From Saprospiraceae bacterium (lineage in GTDB: Bacteria; Bacteroidota; Bacteroidia; Chitinophagales; Saprospiraceae), in contig JAHCHX010000001.1 in assembly GCA_026129545.1 (NCBI GenBank), positions 1,425,501 through 1,489,500 of the forward strand: a stretch of DNA of 64,000 bases. Direction: 5' to 3'. The position numbers were made by a program, and so were the translations under genes. The notes beneath the pieces are model-generated. The model was not told where the DNA came from. It ran no database searches and saw only the letters and a list, made by a program, of their open reading frames with translations. Shown in pieces: positions 45,809-53,457 of this stretch. How positions within the stretch are numbered: the stretch's first letter is position 1; every line of letters begins with the position of its first letter.

Positions 45809-46954
45809 ATGACCAAAAAGTCACCACACACCATCGCTCTTGTCGCCAACACGGCTTGGAACCTCTGGAATTTTCGGCGTTCGCTTATTGAGCTATTGGT
45901 GCGCGAAGGATTTCAAGTTATTTGCATAGCACCCGAAGATGACTATTCGAAGAAAATATCAGCCTTGACAGGTGTTCGGTTTGTCCCCCTCAATAAGTTG
46001 TCCCGAAAAAGCCTGTCACCTTTGAGCAACCTACAAACCCTCACCGAGCTCGCCCGGCTGCTGCGCCACGAGCACCCCGACCTTGCCATTTTTTATACAA
46101 TTAAGCCCAACATATTCGGTGCCTTGGCCGCCCGATTGACAGATACGCCCGCCATTGCGACAGTGGAAGGGCTGGGTTACGCAGCCACTGCCTCACCTTT
46201 TTTCAGAAAAATCATTTTCACCCTCTATCGCTTCGCTTTTCGTTTTGTCGAAAAAGTCGTTTTCCTCAATCACGACGACCGCTCCGAATTTCTTTCTCAC
46301 CACGCAGTGCCTGCCGACAAAACCTTGGTCGTCAAAGGAACAGGCATTGACACGACTTATTTTTATCCTGAAAAAAACGCCGCGACGGAATCTGTCTTCT
46401 TGTTCATCGGGCGGCTCTTGAGCGACAAAGGCATCCGCGAATTTGTGCAAGCGGCCAAGCAGGTGAAAGAGGTAGCCCCCTGGTCCCGCTTCCAAATTCT
46501 CGGCAGCGTGGACATCGGAAACCCAGCCTCCATCGAGCAGGGAGAACTGGCGCATTGGGTAGAAAACCAGCGCGTGGAGTACTTGGGACAAAGCGACGAT
46601 GTGCGCCCGTCTATCGCCCGCGCCAGCGTCGTGGTGCTGCCGTCGTACCGCGAAGGGATGCCACGCGCCCTGCTCGAAGGCATGGCGATGGGCAAGCCCG
46701 TCATCACGACCGACAGCGTGGGCTGCCGCGAAACGGTGGACGAAGGACACAACGGCTTCATCGTCCCTTCTGAAAATGCTGAAGCCCTCGCCGAAGCCAT
46801 GCTCCGTTACTTATCGCTCCCGCCCGACCAGCAATTGGCCATGGGGCTGCACAGCCGCCAGAAAGTGGAGACCGAATTCAGCAACCGCGTCGTGTTGCCG
46901 CAGTATCTTCAACTCATTCGGGAAGTGCTCTACCCCGCCAACAAATCGAGATAG
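45809..46954 (+). CDS. GT4-family glycosyltransferase
   Basis: The 381-residue GT-B protein has an N-terminal half with IALVANTAWNLWNFRRSLI and FYTIKPNIFGALAARLT. Its C-terminal half has FLFIGRLLSDKGIREFV and SYREGMPRALLEGMAMGKPV. This is the PelF/CapM-like GT4 subgroup (WcaC/WbaZ-like, often GalNAc or Fuc donors). The ATG lies directly after the terminator T-run. An in-frame TTG further down is possible but would lose the first strand. Its 3' end overlaps the convergent transferase gene by 25 bases. Confidence 0.87.
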   Translation: MTKKSPHTIALVANTAWNLWNFRRSLIELLVREGFQVICIAPEDDYSKKISALTGVRFVPLNKLSRKSLSPLSNLQTLTELARLLRHEHPDLAIFYTIKPNIFGALAARLTDTPAIATVEGLGYAATASPFFRKIIFTLYRFAFRFVEKVVFLNHDDRSEFLSHHAVPADKTLVVKGTGIDTTYFYPEKNAATESVFLFIGRLLSDKGIREFVQAAKQVKEVAPWSRFQILGSVDIGNPASIEQGELAHWVENQRVEYLGQSDDVRPSIARASVVVLPSYREGMPRALLEGMAMGKPVITTDSVGCRETVDEGHNGFIVPSENAEALAEAMLRYLSLPPDQQLAMGLHSRQKVETEFSNRVVLPQYLQLIREVLYPANKSR

Positions 46955-48225
46955 CGCCTCGCAATTGCTTCCACCCTGTACGGCGAAATCGCCCGCTCCA
47001 AATCGGCTTCGCTCGGCAATTTTTTCTCTCCTTCCTGCCACGCCAGCCAGCGCCGTACCTCCTCCTCTCCCACCCTCCCGTTTTTTATTTTTAAACTGAA
47101 AACCAAATCGTCGCCTCCGAAAAACGCGGCAAAAGGGTCGTCGTCGGTGTAGGACAAATTGAGAATCGGCCTGCCTGCCGCCAAGTACTCGACCGCTTTG
47201 CTCGGCAGTTGAAAATCGGTCGTGTTGCCGATGTTCAGCAAAATATCTATGTCGTATAAAGCCTTTTGCACTTCCTCGCGCGAGCGAAGCCCATGTAGGC
47301 GAATGGCTGGTTGCGCGGCCAGCTTTTCAAAAAATTCAGGGAAAACCTCTCCATAAAAATGGACTTCGATTTTTCCTTTCAAATCTGGTCGAATAGAAAA
47401 CGTTTTTTCCAGCAAATCCAAAAAAGCGTCGGGTGTGCGGACGGGGGCGTAGAGAGCGCCGAAGTAGGCGAGTCTGAGGGTTTGAAGGTTTGAAGGTTTG
47501 AGGGTTTGAGGGTTGGGTGCAGGGTGTAACAGTGGAGGAATGACGTGCATTTTCGCTACGGCTTTTTCTCCAAATTGCTCGCGGTATTTTTTCAGAGTGA
47601 AGACAGTCGTCACAATTGCGGCATCGGCACTTTCGAGGACTTTTTGCTCGAGGCGACGGCTTGTTTTTCCATACAAGAAATTGTTGTTCAACGGTTTGGC
47701 CTGAATACTGAAAGGGTCGCCGATGTCGGCTAACCATACTGTTTGTCCGTTTACGAAACTTTGAAAGTTTCGTAAACGCAGCCCGATGAGATGCCCCGTA
47801 AACGGCAGCGACACCGTAATCAGCGCATCGAATTTTTCTTGTTCGAGCAGTTTTCGCGCCTTCTTTTTTGCCGGAAAGTACCACAGGCAGGCATCGTCGG
47901 GGAAATAAATTTTTTTCCAAACGGCGTTGTAAAGCCAAGTCGCCAGACCAGTGAATGCGCCCGGCTTTTTTGGCAACACCCCTACCCTGCCCCGCGCGTT
48001 TTTGCTTCTAAAATAATAATACGCCACTTCCTTCAAAGAATCAAAACCTGAGCGACGGACGTGAACTCCGTTGACAATCGCCTCGTCGGGGCAATCACGG
48101 TGCCGAGCCGTGACCACATGAACCTCGTGCCCCGCCGCCGCCCAGTGCTCCGCCAGCGCCGTCCAGCGATGCGCGCGCGGATGGACGAAAGGGCGATACC
48201 AAGCCGTGACGATGAGTAGTTTCAA
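46930..48225 (-). CDS. GT4-family glycosyltransferase (TTG start)
   Basis: The 431-residue protein read from TTG begins MKLLIVTAWYRPFVHPRAHR. It has a GT-B N-terminal half (HEVHVVTARH) and a C-terminal half with LRLAYFGALYAPVRTPDAFL and LPSKAVEYLAAGRPILNLS. It differs from the others by an N-terminal insertion with aromatic residues. Residues of about 238-252 (PNPQTLKPSNLQTL) are encoded by an octamer repeat that looks like an in-frame insertion between the two domains. The TTG overlaps the upstream stop as TTGA. It is transcribed with the two transferases encoded upstream of it on this strand. Confidence 0.85.
   Translation of the reverse strand: MKLLIVTAWYRPFVHPRAHRWTALAEHWAAAGHEVHVVTARHRDCPDEAIVNGVHVRRSGFDSLKEVAYYYFRSKNARGRVGVLPKKPGAFTGLATWLYNAVWKKIYFPDDACLWYFPAKKKARKLLEQEKFDALITVSLPFTGHLIGLRLRNFQSFVNGQTVWLADIGDPFSIQAKPLNNNFLYGKTSRRLEQKVLESADAAIVTTVFTLKKYREQFGEKAVAKMHVIPPLLHPAPNPQTLKPSNLQTLRLAYFGALYAPVRTPDAFLDLLEKTFSIRPDLKGKIEVHFYGEVFPEFFEKLAAQPAIRLHGLRSREEVQKALYDIDILLNIGNTTDFQLPSKAVEYLAAGRPILNLSYTDDDPFAAFFGGDDLVFSLKIKNGRVGEEEVRRWLAWQEGEKKLPSEADLERAISPYRVEAIARRYLDLLAG
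47473..47516. repeat. Octamer tandem repeat inside a glycosyltransferase gene
   Basis: About five copies of GGTTTGAA or GGTTTGAG (TTTGAAGG/TTTGAGGG) lie in a row, in frame with the coding sequence. Similar AACCTTCAAACC-type repeats occur in the spacer at 53400-53449, so this is probably a dispersed repeat that entered a domain linker. Confidence 0.85.
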
Positions 48226-49463
48226 GGTGTGAGGTGTGAGGAGCGAGGCGTGAGGGTTTCGTAGAGAGCGCGGAGTTTTTGGGCGCTGTTTTTTACGTCG
48301 AAATTTTGCTCTACGTGGTGGCGGGCATTTTGGCTAAACTGCCGGTATTCCGCATTTTCCATGAAGTAGAAGCGGCGGATGTAGGCGGCCAAAACCTGCG
48401 CGTCGCCTTCGGGAGCGAGCAGGCCAGTGCGCTCGTGCAGCACCTCGTTGGGCAGGTCAAAATGGTCGGTCGCCAGCACCGGCAGCCCGGTGGCCTGCGC
48501 TTCCAGCAACACGACGGGCGTGGCCTCGTGGTCGCCATCGGGCGCATGGCAACTGGGATGGATGAAGGCATCGAATTGCCGAAGAAAGCCAGCCATGTCG
48601 TGGTGACCGATGAAGTCGAGCCAAGTGATGTTGCCTTCCAAACGATGCGTCGCAATGTAGTCGCGCAACCTGCTGACCAGCGCCTTGTCTTGTTGTTCGC
48701 CCGCCAAAGTCAAATGCAGGTCGGGACAATCCTTCAAAGCGAGGCGGAAGGCTTCGAGCGTGGTCAGGTGGCCTTTTTTGGGGGTAAAAGTGGCGACTTG
48801 CACGAGACGCAATTGCCTCGCCGTTTTTTTTCTTTCAAAAAAAGGAAACGCTTCGATACGGGGGCTGGGCGGCACGATGGCGAGTTTTTCCGCCGGGCAA
48901 CCCATGCTTTTCAGTTTTTCGCAACCTGCCTCGCTTGCCGCCACCACTTTGGCCACCTCCGCAAAAAGTTGCCGATATTTTTCCCGAAAAACGGGTCGCA
49001 AGTTGGGAAGTTTGGAATAATCGAAGCCGTAAAACGTGACGACGAGCGGGCGGTTCAATTTTTTTGCCAACGGCAAATAGAGGCACCCCGTTGGACCGAA
49101 ATGTGCGTGCAGAAGGTCGGGCGGAGCGTTTTGCAGGTTTTTTTCGAGAAAAAAAGGATACATCGGCAGGCGGCGCTGCGAGGCGGTGAAAAGTTTTTGC
49201 CAAAAAGGAAAATCGAACTCGGTGGCAGGCAAATGTACGCCGGAACGCTGTTCCGGCAGCGCCCTCGTCGGAACGCTGTTCCGGCGTACAAGGAGGCGCT
49301 GCGGCGGAAAGATGTGGTGCTTGAACTTGGGGTTGAAAAATTGGTTGCGAACCATCCACGGCGAGCCGATTTCCACTTCGACCTCTTGCAGCGAATCGAG
49401 CAGTTGCGCCACCCAACTGAGCGTGGACGGCAAATAAATGTCGAACAAGTGGAGCACTCTCAT
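48222..49463 (-). CDS. GT4-family glycosyltransferase
   Basis: The 413-residue protein starts MRVLHLFDIYLPSTLSWVAQ. It has LLHAHFGPTGCLYLPLAKKL and VVTFYGFDYSKL in the N-terminal half, and LRLVQVATFTPKKGHLTTLE and ATPVVLLEAQATGLPVLATD in the C-terminal half. This is close to the AmsK/WcaL/colanic-acid-type GT4 subgroup. A palindromic repeat at 49235-49289 encodes roughly residues 58-77 (NSVPTRALPEQRSGV) and looks like an in-frame insertion in a loop. Start and stop overlap both neighbours by four bases (ATGA and TTGA). Confidence 0.87.
   Translation of the reverse strand: MRVLHLFDIYLPSTLSWVAQLLDSLQEVEVEIGSPWMVRNQFFNPKFKHHIFPPQRLLVRRNSVPTRALPEQRSGVHLPATEFDFPFWQKLFTASQRRLPMYPFFLEKNLQNAPPDLLHAHFGPTGCLYLPLAKKLNRPLVVTFYGFDYSKLPNLRPVFREKYRQLFAEVAKVVAASEAGCEKLKSMGCPAEKLAIVPPSPRIEAFPFFERKKTARQLRLVQVATFTPKKGHLTTLEAFRLALKDCPDLHLTLAGEQQDKALVSRLRDYIATHRLEGNITWLDFIGHHDMAGFLRQFDAFIHPSCHAPDGDHEATPVVLLEAQATGLPVLATDHFDLPNEVLHERTGLLAPEGDAQVLAAYIRRFYFMENAEYRQFSQNARHHVEQNFDVKNSAQKLRALYETLTPRSSHLTP
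49235..49289. repeat. Palindromic repeat inserted in a glycosyltransferase gene
   Basis: GTACGCCGGAAC (49235-49246) is perfectly inverted as GTTCCGGCGTAC (49278-49289). Each half also contains GGAACGCTGTTCC. A close relative of the left half occurs between genes at 14652, and shorter GTACGCC...GGCGTAC arms at 9901. The whole element is read in frame by the transferase gene. Confidence 0.85.
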
Positions 49464-50587
49464 TTTGCTGCCGTTTCTTTTAGAATTTGATAAATCCGCT
49501 GCGCCGCCACATCCCAACTGAATTTTTGGCGCTGCACGCGCCCTTTCTCAATCAATTTCTGTCTCAAATTTTCGTCGCGCCAAAGTTTTTCCAAGCCCTC
49601 GGCAATGGCAATTTCGGAAAAAGGGTCAACGAGCAAAGCCGCATCGCCGGCCACCTCGGGCAGCGAAGTCGTGTTGGCGGTCAGCACCGGCGTGTCCGTG
49701 TTCATCGCTTCGAGCACCGGCAGGCCGAACCCCTCGCTGATGGAAACGTAGGTCAACGCCAGCGCCGAGGCCATGAGTTTCGGCAATTTTTCATTTTCAA
49801 GGTGGCCGAGAAAACGAATGTTGGCGCGGCTGTTCGCCTGCTCGAAGGCCGTTTTCACCTCGCCGGTTTCCCACGCGAAGCGCCCCGCGAGCAAGAGTTT
49901 CACCGGCGCGGCGGTTTTGTTGATAAACAAATCAAAAGCACGAATCAGGTGGGGAATGTTCTTGCGCGGGTGAATGGCACCGACATAAAAAAAGAAGGCT
50001 TGTCCGTTGGCGTATTCATTCCGAATTTGTTGTTTTTCAAAATCTTGAAGGGGATAAAAACCTTCGCGGCAGCCGTTGTGTACCGTCGTGATTTTTTCCA
50101 ACGGGATGCCGCAAGTTTGAAAAATATCTTGGCGAACATAGTCTGAAACGGTCAAAACCCGGTCGGCGCGGCGCAGGTGTTTGGGCAAAAAATGAAGGAG
50201 GTAGTGGCGGTGAATCAAGGGAATTTGTGCGGGGTAATGCAGCGGCACGAGGTCGTGGCAAGTCATCACGCTCGGCGTTTTGGTCGAAAGGCTGCACATG
50301 GCATCGGGGGAGAAAAACACATCGGCGCCGATTGCTTTCAAGGCTTTCGGCACCGCCCATTCGAACCAAAAATAGAATTGCGGGGCAAACCGCGCGCGAG
50401 GCGGCAGCACGACGGGCGTGACATTTTTCCCATAGACAAACTGCGCGTCGAAAGGTCGGTCGAACAGGAAAAAGAACTCATCTTCAGGGTGTTGCACCGC
50501 CATTCGCCGCGCGATTTCGTGCGTGTACCAGCCGAAGCCTTCGAGTTGGCCGGGCAGGAGGAATCGGGTGTTGAGGGCGATTTTCAA
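49460..50587 (-). CDS. GT4-family glycosyltransferase (probable TTG start)
   Basis: The 375-residue protein read from TTG begins MKIALNTRFLLPGQLEGFGW. It has VMTCHDLVPLHYP in the N-terminal half, and FFYVGAIHPRKNIPHLIRAF and VSISEGFGLPVLEAMNTDTP in the C-terminal half, the classic mannosyltransferase-like GT4 pattern. An ATG at 50623 would add 12 residues but lies only 15 bases after a consensus -7 element, so the TTG fits better. It is the first gene of a three-transferase minus-strand operon and ends with an ATGA overlap. Confidence 0.85.
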   Translation of the reverse strand: MKIALNTRFLLPGQLEGFGWYTHEIARRMAVQHPEDEFFFLFDRPFDAQFVYGKNVTPVVLPPRARFAPQFYFWFEWAVPKALKAIGADVFFSPDAMCSLSTKTPSVMTCHDLVPLHYPAQIPLIHRHYLLHFLPKHLRRADRVLTVSDYVRQDIFQTCGIPLEKITTVHNGCREGFYPLQDFEKQQIRNEYANGQAFFFYVGAIHPRKNIPHLIRAFDLFINKTAAPVKLLLAGRFAWETGEVKTAFEQANSRANIRFLGHLENEKLPKLMASALALTYVSISEGFGLPVLEAMNTDTPVLTANTTSLPEVAGDAALLVDPFSEIAIAEGLEKLWRDENLRQKLIEKGRVQRQKFSWDVAAQRIYQILKETAAK

Positions 50588-50637
50588 GTGCTTGACGATA
50601 GATGACAAAACAAATCCGAGCATCACGAAATGGCGGG

Positions 50638-50645
50638 CAAAAGTA
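50638..50645 (-). promoter_or_regulatory. -7 promoter element for the minus-strand glycosyltransferase operon
   Basis: On the minus strand TACTTTTG matches TAnnTTTG exactly, 50 bases upstream of the proposed TTG start and just downstream of a terminator-like hairpin. A -33 box at ideal spacing is not obvious. Confidence 0.5.
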
Positions 50646-50648
50646 ACG

Positions 50649-50689
50649 CAAAACCAAAGCGCCATCCCCTTTTTGTGGAGGATGGCGCT
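50649..50689 (-). terminator. Terminator-like hairpin after the lipoprotein gene
   Basis: On the minus strand AGCGCCATCC pairs perfectly with GGATGGCGCT, followed by TTGGTTTTG. It separates the lipoprotein operon from the transferase operon. Confidence 0.6.
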
Positions 50690-50721
50690 GAAAATCCCGT
50701 TAAGGTTTGGCTCAAAGTATC

Positions 50722-51252
50722 TCACTTAATCACTTTTGTGTGAAACGAGCCGTTTCGCAACCGAATAGTGTCTGGTGCTCCTGCGTAAGGTTTGATTTCC
50801 GTGATGAACGTGACATCAAAGGTACCTTTCAACTCCTTCGAGACCGTGTCGTAGGATGTGACCGTGATGAAACTCGAACTGTCGGCTTCCAGTATCTTAT
50901 AGACACCGTATAGTATGTCAACATCCACATAGAAGAATTTGCTCCTGACCAGCGAGTCTTCCACTCCAGACGGGGCATCCAGTACGGGGTAGGTGCCTTT
51001 AATTGGTGGAACTCTGTAAAATGACAGTCTTTCTCTAAGAAAATTGTTTCTATCAAGTGAATCAATCAAAATACTCACTCTGTCAGGAAAATTCTTGCTC
51101 ACTACGGCATAAGGACGCGCTTCCCAAATAATGTTGTCTTTTGAAGCAGCCGCATCCCCCCACCAAGGCCCCTGAGGCTCGGAGGGAAGCGGCTCTTTTT
51201 TACAGGAATAAAACAGTATCAGGAAGCACGCCAAGGTGCATAACGTTTTCAT
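50722..51252 (-). CDS. Putative lipoprotein of unknown function
   Basis: The 176-residue protein starts MKTLCTLACFLILFYSCKKE, a lipoprotein signal with lipobox LFYSC (Cys17). The mature part (WEARPYAVVSKNFPDRVSIL, then GTFDVTFITEIKPY) is predicted beta-rich and looks like the DUF6252/DUF5025-type small lipoprotein folds of Bacteroidota, but I cannot assign a family firmly. Its ATG overlaps the stop of the upstream secreted protein as ATGA, so the two are co-translated. Confidence 0.65.
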   Translation of the reverse strand: MKTLCTLACFLILFYSCKKEPLPSEPQGPWWGDAAASKDNIIWEARPYAVVSKNFPDRVSILIDSLDRNNFLRERLSFYRVPPIKGTYPVLDAPSGVEDSLVRSKFFYVDVDILYGVYKILEADSSSFITVTSYDTVSKELKGTFDVTFITEIKPYAGAPDTIRLRNGSFHTKVIK

Positions 51253-51698
51253 GCCAATTTCAAATTTGAGCGTGAAAGATACTTGATATCGTAGTAGTTT
51301 GTGTCAATTTGCACTTCGCCATATACTCTATCGCTTTCTTTCAGGACACGCAAGTAACCAGAGTAACATTCGTCGTCGGTGATTATCTCCCCACATGTGT
51401 CTCGGGCAATGATTTCTCCCATCCAGACAAAATCGCCGCTGGTGTATGATTCGACGTGTTTTGCTCTGAACTCGTAGAGCTTAGAGTCGCCAGGAATCTG
51501 AATTGCCATAATGCCGTTTGTCTGAATTTGTGGAAGACTCCCCAACTGTACGAGTTGAAGCGATTCGGCGTGCGGAGAGTTTTGATACTTTTGTTTGACA
51601 GCCAACTGTGTGGAGGTCAACTGCGCATCAGTTAGATAAACAGGATTGAGAAAAGAAGTGGAAGTTTGGGCATTTGCCTTGAAAGCCGCACAGGACAA
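51249..51698 (-). CDS. Secreted protein resembling a metalloprotease N-terminal region; start lies beyond a poly-G tract
   Basis: The open frame encodes 149 residues from a TTG (MSCAAFKANAQTSTSFL). Reading further upstream in the same frame gives a good signal-peptide core (HGLSLTLVL) but no start codon. An ATG directly before an eight-G tract would be in frame only if the tract had seven G. The ATG at 51790 would be in frame with six or nine. As written, the true N-terminus is therefore off. The mature part (YEFRAKHVESYTSGDFVW, GYLRVLKESDRVYGEVQID) resembles the N-terminal region of secreted Bacteroidota metalloproteases, without the HExxH catalytic domain. It is the first gene of an operon with the lipoprotein. 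Confidence 0.55.
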   Translation of the reverse strand: MSCAAFKANAQTSTSFLNPVYLTDAQLTSTQLAVKQKYQNSPHAESLQLVQLGSLPQIQTNGIMAIQIPGDSKLYEFRAKHVESYTSGDFVWMGEIIARDTCGEIITDDECYSGYLRVLKESDRVYGEVQIDTNYYDIKYLSRSNLKLA

Positions 51699-51758
51699 AA
51701 CTAAGGTAAGCGAAAGGCCGTGGAAGCCTAAATGAAAAAGGGCAGTAAGTTTGGATTG

Positions 51759-51766
51759 CCCCCCCC
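51759..51766 (-). repeat. Poly-G tract at signal-peptide start (possible phase-variable site)
   Basis: Eight consecutive C on the plus strand (G on the coding strand) directly follow AAAAT. Seven G would create an ORF starting ATG-GGG-GGG-CAA and running into the signal peptide of the secreted protein. Nine G would join the ATG at 51790 to the same frame. Eight G joins neither. Confidence 0.7.
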
Positions 51767-51920
51767 ATTTTCAAACAAAATGTTTTTCATAAGTTTGAAA
51801 TTTTAGTGAAGAGTGAATGTGAAACCGGACAAATAAACAAACAAATTATATGTTGACAAAGTCTGACGTAATATTTTTTCAACTGTGCAAGCACTACGTT
51901 CAAAGAATATAACGCCAGTA

Positions 51921-52148
51921 TTACATCAAATTTCTGAAACTTCCTGCGTCCATCGCGGATTCAGGCTCATCATTGCACTCTTCCCAACGGCGTTCCAGTT
52001 CGGCCAATTCTTCTTCCGTAAATTCAAAATCATCCGCTTGCTGTTGGCGAAGGTTTTTGGGTTTTAAAAAAGCGACGAAATCGGCAACCTGTTTTTGCAG
52101 TTCGACGGGCAGCGATTCTATTTCATTGATTAGCACAACCTTGTTCAT
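51921..52148 (-). CDS. DUF2281 antitoxin-like protein
   Basis: The 75-residue protein MNKVVLINEIESLPVELQKQ has the DUF2281 pattern (LPxELQKQVxDFVxFLK) and an acidic C-terminus (FTEEELAELERRWEE). Members usually resemble antitoxins of PIN or RelE-like toxins. No partner toxin is seen within the flanking 150-200 bases, so it may be an orphan. The flanking AT-rich spacers (51791-51920 and 52149-52329) hold no other gene. Confidence 0.75.
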   Translation of the reverse strand: MNKVVLINEIESLPVELQKQVADFVAFLKPKNLRQQQADDFEFTEEELAELERRWEECNDEPESAMDAGSFRNLM

Positions 52149-52272
52149 TTTTCCAGTATTTTAAAAAGAGTTCTTTGGCGCTCAGAAGTTATGGCAAAAT
52201 GATAGGAGTGGCAACTTGACACATATTTTTACTGGACTTGAAAATCCTGCCCCCATCCCTCTGCGGCTTTGC

Positions 52273-52280
52273 TACATTTG
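52273..52280 (+). promoter_or_regulatory. -7 promoter element
   Basis: TACATTTG is an exact TAnnTTTG match 49 bases upstream of the nucleoid-associated protein gene. A short ATTCATAATTCATCATTC repeat lies between it and the ATG. Confidence 0.45.
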
Positions 52281-52329
52281 CCGCCGCAAAATTCCTCATT
52301 CATAATTCATCATTCCTCATTTTCCCCTG

Positions 52330-53382
52330 ATGCTCGATTTTTCCGCAGCCCGGCTCTCTCGCTTCGCCGCCACTTGGGTCGGCAACAAAAACCGCTACGA
52401 AGGCGTGGTCATCCCGAAACAAACCCTCGTCCCCCTGCACGACGTGGCCGAAGAAATGCTCATCTCGGCATTTCTCAAACCCTTTGAAAAAACGGAGGAG
52501 TTCTTCTACTTCCACCACGAGGAGGATGTGAGCAATCACCTTGTTTATCAAGCGTGTATGTCGGTCTTTCAAGACCCCGAATCGCTGTCGGAACAAGCGG
52601 GCAAACTCGCTCAGATGCTCTATGAGCATTGCGATAACCCGAAGGTGCAAGGCGGCGAATTGTTCGTCGCTTACTTTGAAGACTTGCTCTTGCAAGGCGA
52701 GCCGGTGAACGCCATCGGCCTTTGGAAAATCCAATCGAAAGACCCGTATTTAAAGACTGAGCGCACCGCCGAGTCCTTCGCGCTCAATGTGTTGGAGGGA
52801 ATCCCTGTGACGGGCAAGCCCGAAGTCGCGGCGCTGATTTTCAGCCTCGACGAAGCGGAAGGTTATCGAATTTGTGCCCTCGACACGGTGTCGAAAAAAG
52901 ACGAGCGCTCGTTCTGGAAAGACGAGTTTTTGCGCCTGCGCCCCATCGAGGACAACTACTTCAACACGCGGCACTACATCAGCCTGTCGAGCGAATTTAT
53001 CACCCAAAAAGCGCCGTTCAAATTCGGTCTCGACCGCACGGACACGATTGACTTGCTCAACCGTTCGGGCGACTATTTCAAAGACAATGAGCAATTTGAG
53101 TTGAACGACTTTGCCGGAAGCCTGTTCCCGGAAGAAGAGCAGCAGGAGGCATTCCGCGAATTCCGCGACCAGTACGCGAAGGCTTACGCCGTGCCATTGG
53201 AGGACAAATTCGACATCAGCGGTCAGGCGGTGAAAAAGGAATTCAAGGTGTTCAAGAGCGTTTTGAAATTGGACAAAAACTTCCACATCTACGTCCACGG
53301 GCGGCGCGACCTCATCGAGCGCGGTTTCGACGAGGAGAAGGGGAAGAAATATTATAAGGTGTATTTTGAGAATGAGGAATAG
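52330..53382 (+). CDS. Nucleoid-associated protein (YejK/NdpA, NA37 family)
   Basis: The 350-residue protein has the family features: an N-terminal strand-helix region (LVPLHDVAEEMLISAFLKPF), the central KAPFKFGLDRTDTIDLLNRS, and a C-terminal part with HIYVHGRRDLIERGFDEEKG. YejK-type proteins bind DNA or the nucleoid with unknown function; some members act as phage or mobile-element defence partners. It has its own -7 element. It is convergent with the acetyltransferase, separated by a hairpin of the dispersed TTTGAAGG type. Confidence 0.82.
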   Translation: MLDFSAARLSRFAATWVGNKNRYEGVVIPKQTLVPLHDVAEEMLISAFLKPFEKTEEFFYFHHEEDVSNHLVYQACMSVFQDPESLSEQAGKLAQMLYEHCDNPKVQGGELFVAYFEDLLLQGEPVNAIGLWKIQSKDPYLKTERTAESFALNVLEGIPVTGKPEVAALIFSLDEAEGYRICALDTVSKKDERSFWKDEFLRLRPIEDNYFNTRHYISLSSEFITQKAPFKFGLDRTDTIDLLNRSGDYFKDNEQFELNDFAGSLFPEEEQQEAFREFRDQYAKAYAVPLEDKFDISGQAVKKEFKVFKSVLKLDKNFHIYVHGRRDLIERGFDEEKGKKYYKVYFENEE

Positions 53383-53399
53383 TGGGTTTGAAGGTTTCT

Positions 53400-53449
53400 G
53401 GTTGGAAGGTTTGATGGTTGTGCGCTTATGAACCTCAAACCTTCCAACC
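53400..53449. repeat. Long inverted repeat between convergent genes
   Basis: GGTTGGAAGGTTTGATGGTT (53400-53419) pairs with AACCTCAAACCTTCCAACC (53431-53449) with one mismatch or bulge. Flanking sequence has more TTTGAAGG/CCTTCCAA units. It probably works as a bidirectional terminator between the two convergent genes, and belongs to the same octamer family as the repeat at 47473. Confidence 0.75.
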
Positions 53450-53457
53450 TTCCAACC

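Noticed and set aside
45454..52148. Toxin-antitoxin modules at the DUF433 and DUF2281 genes
   Set aside because: Neither has an adjacent toxin gene; they are reported as orphan antitoxin-like genes only.
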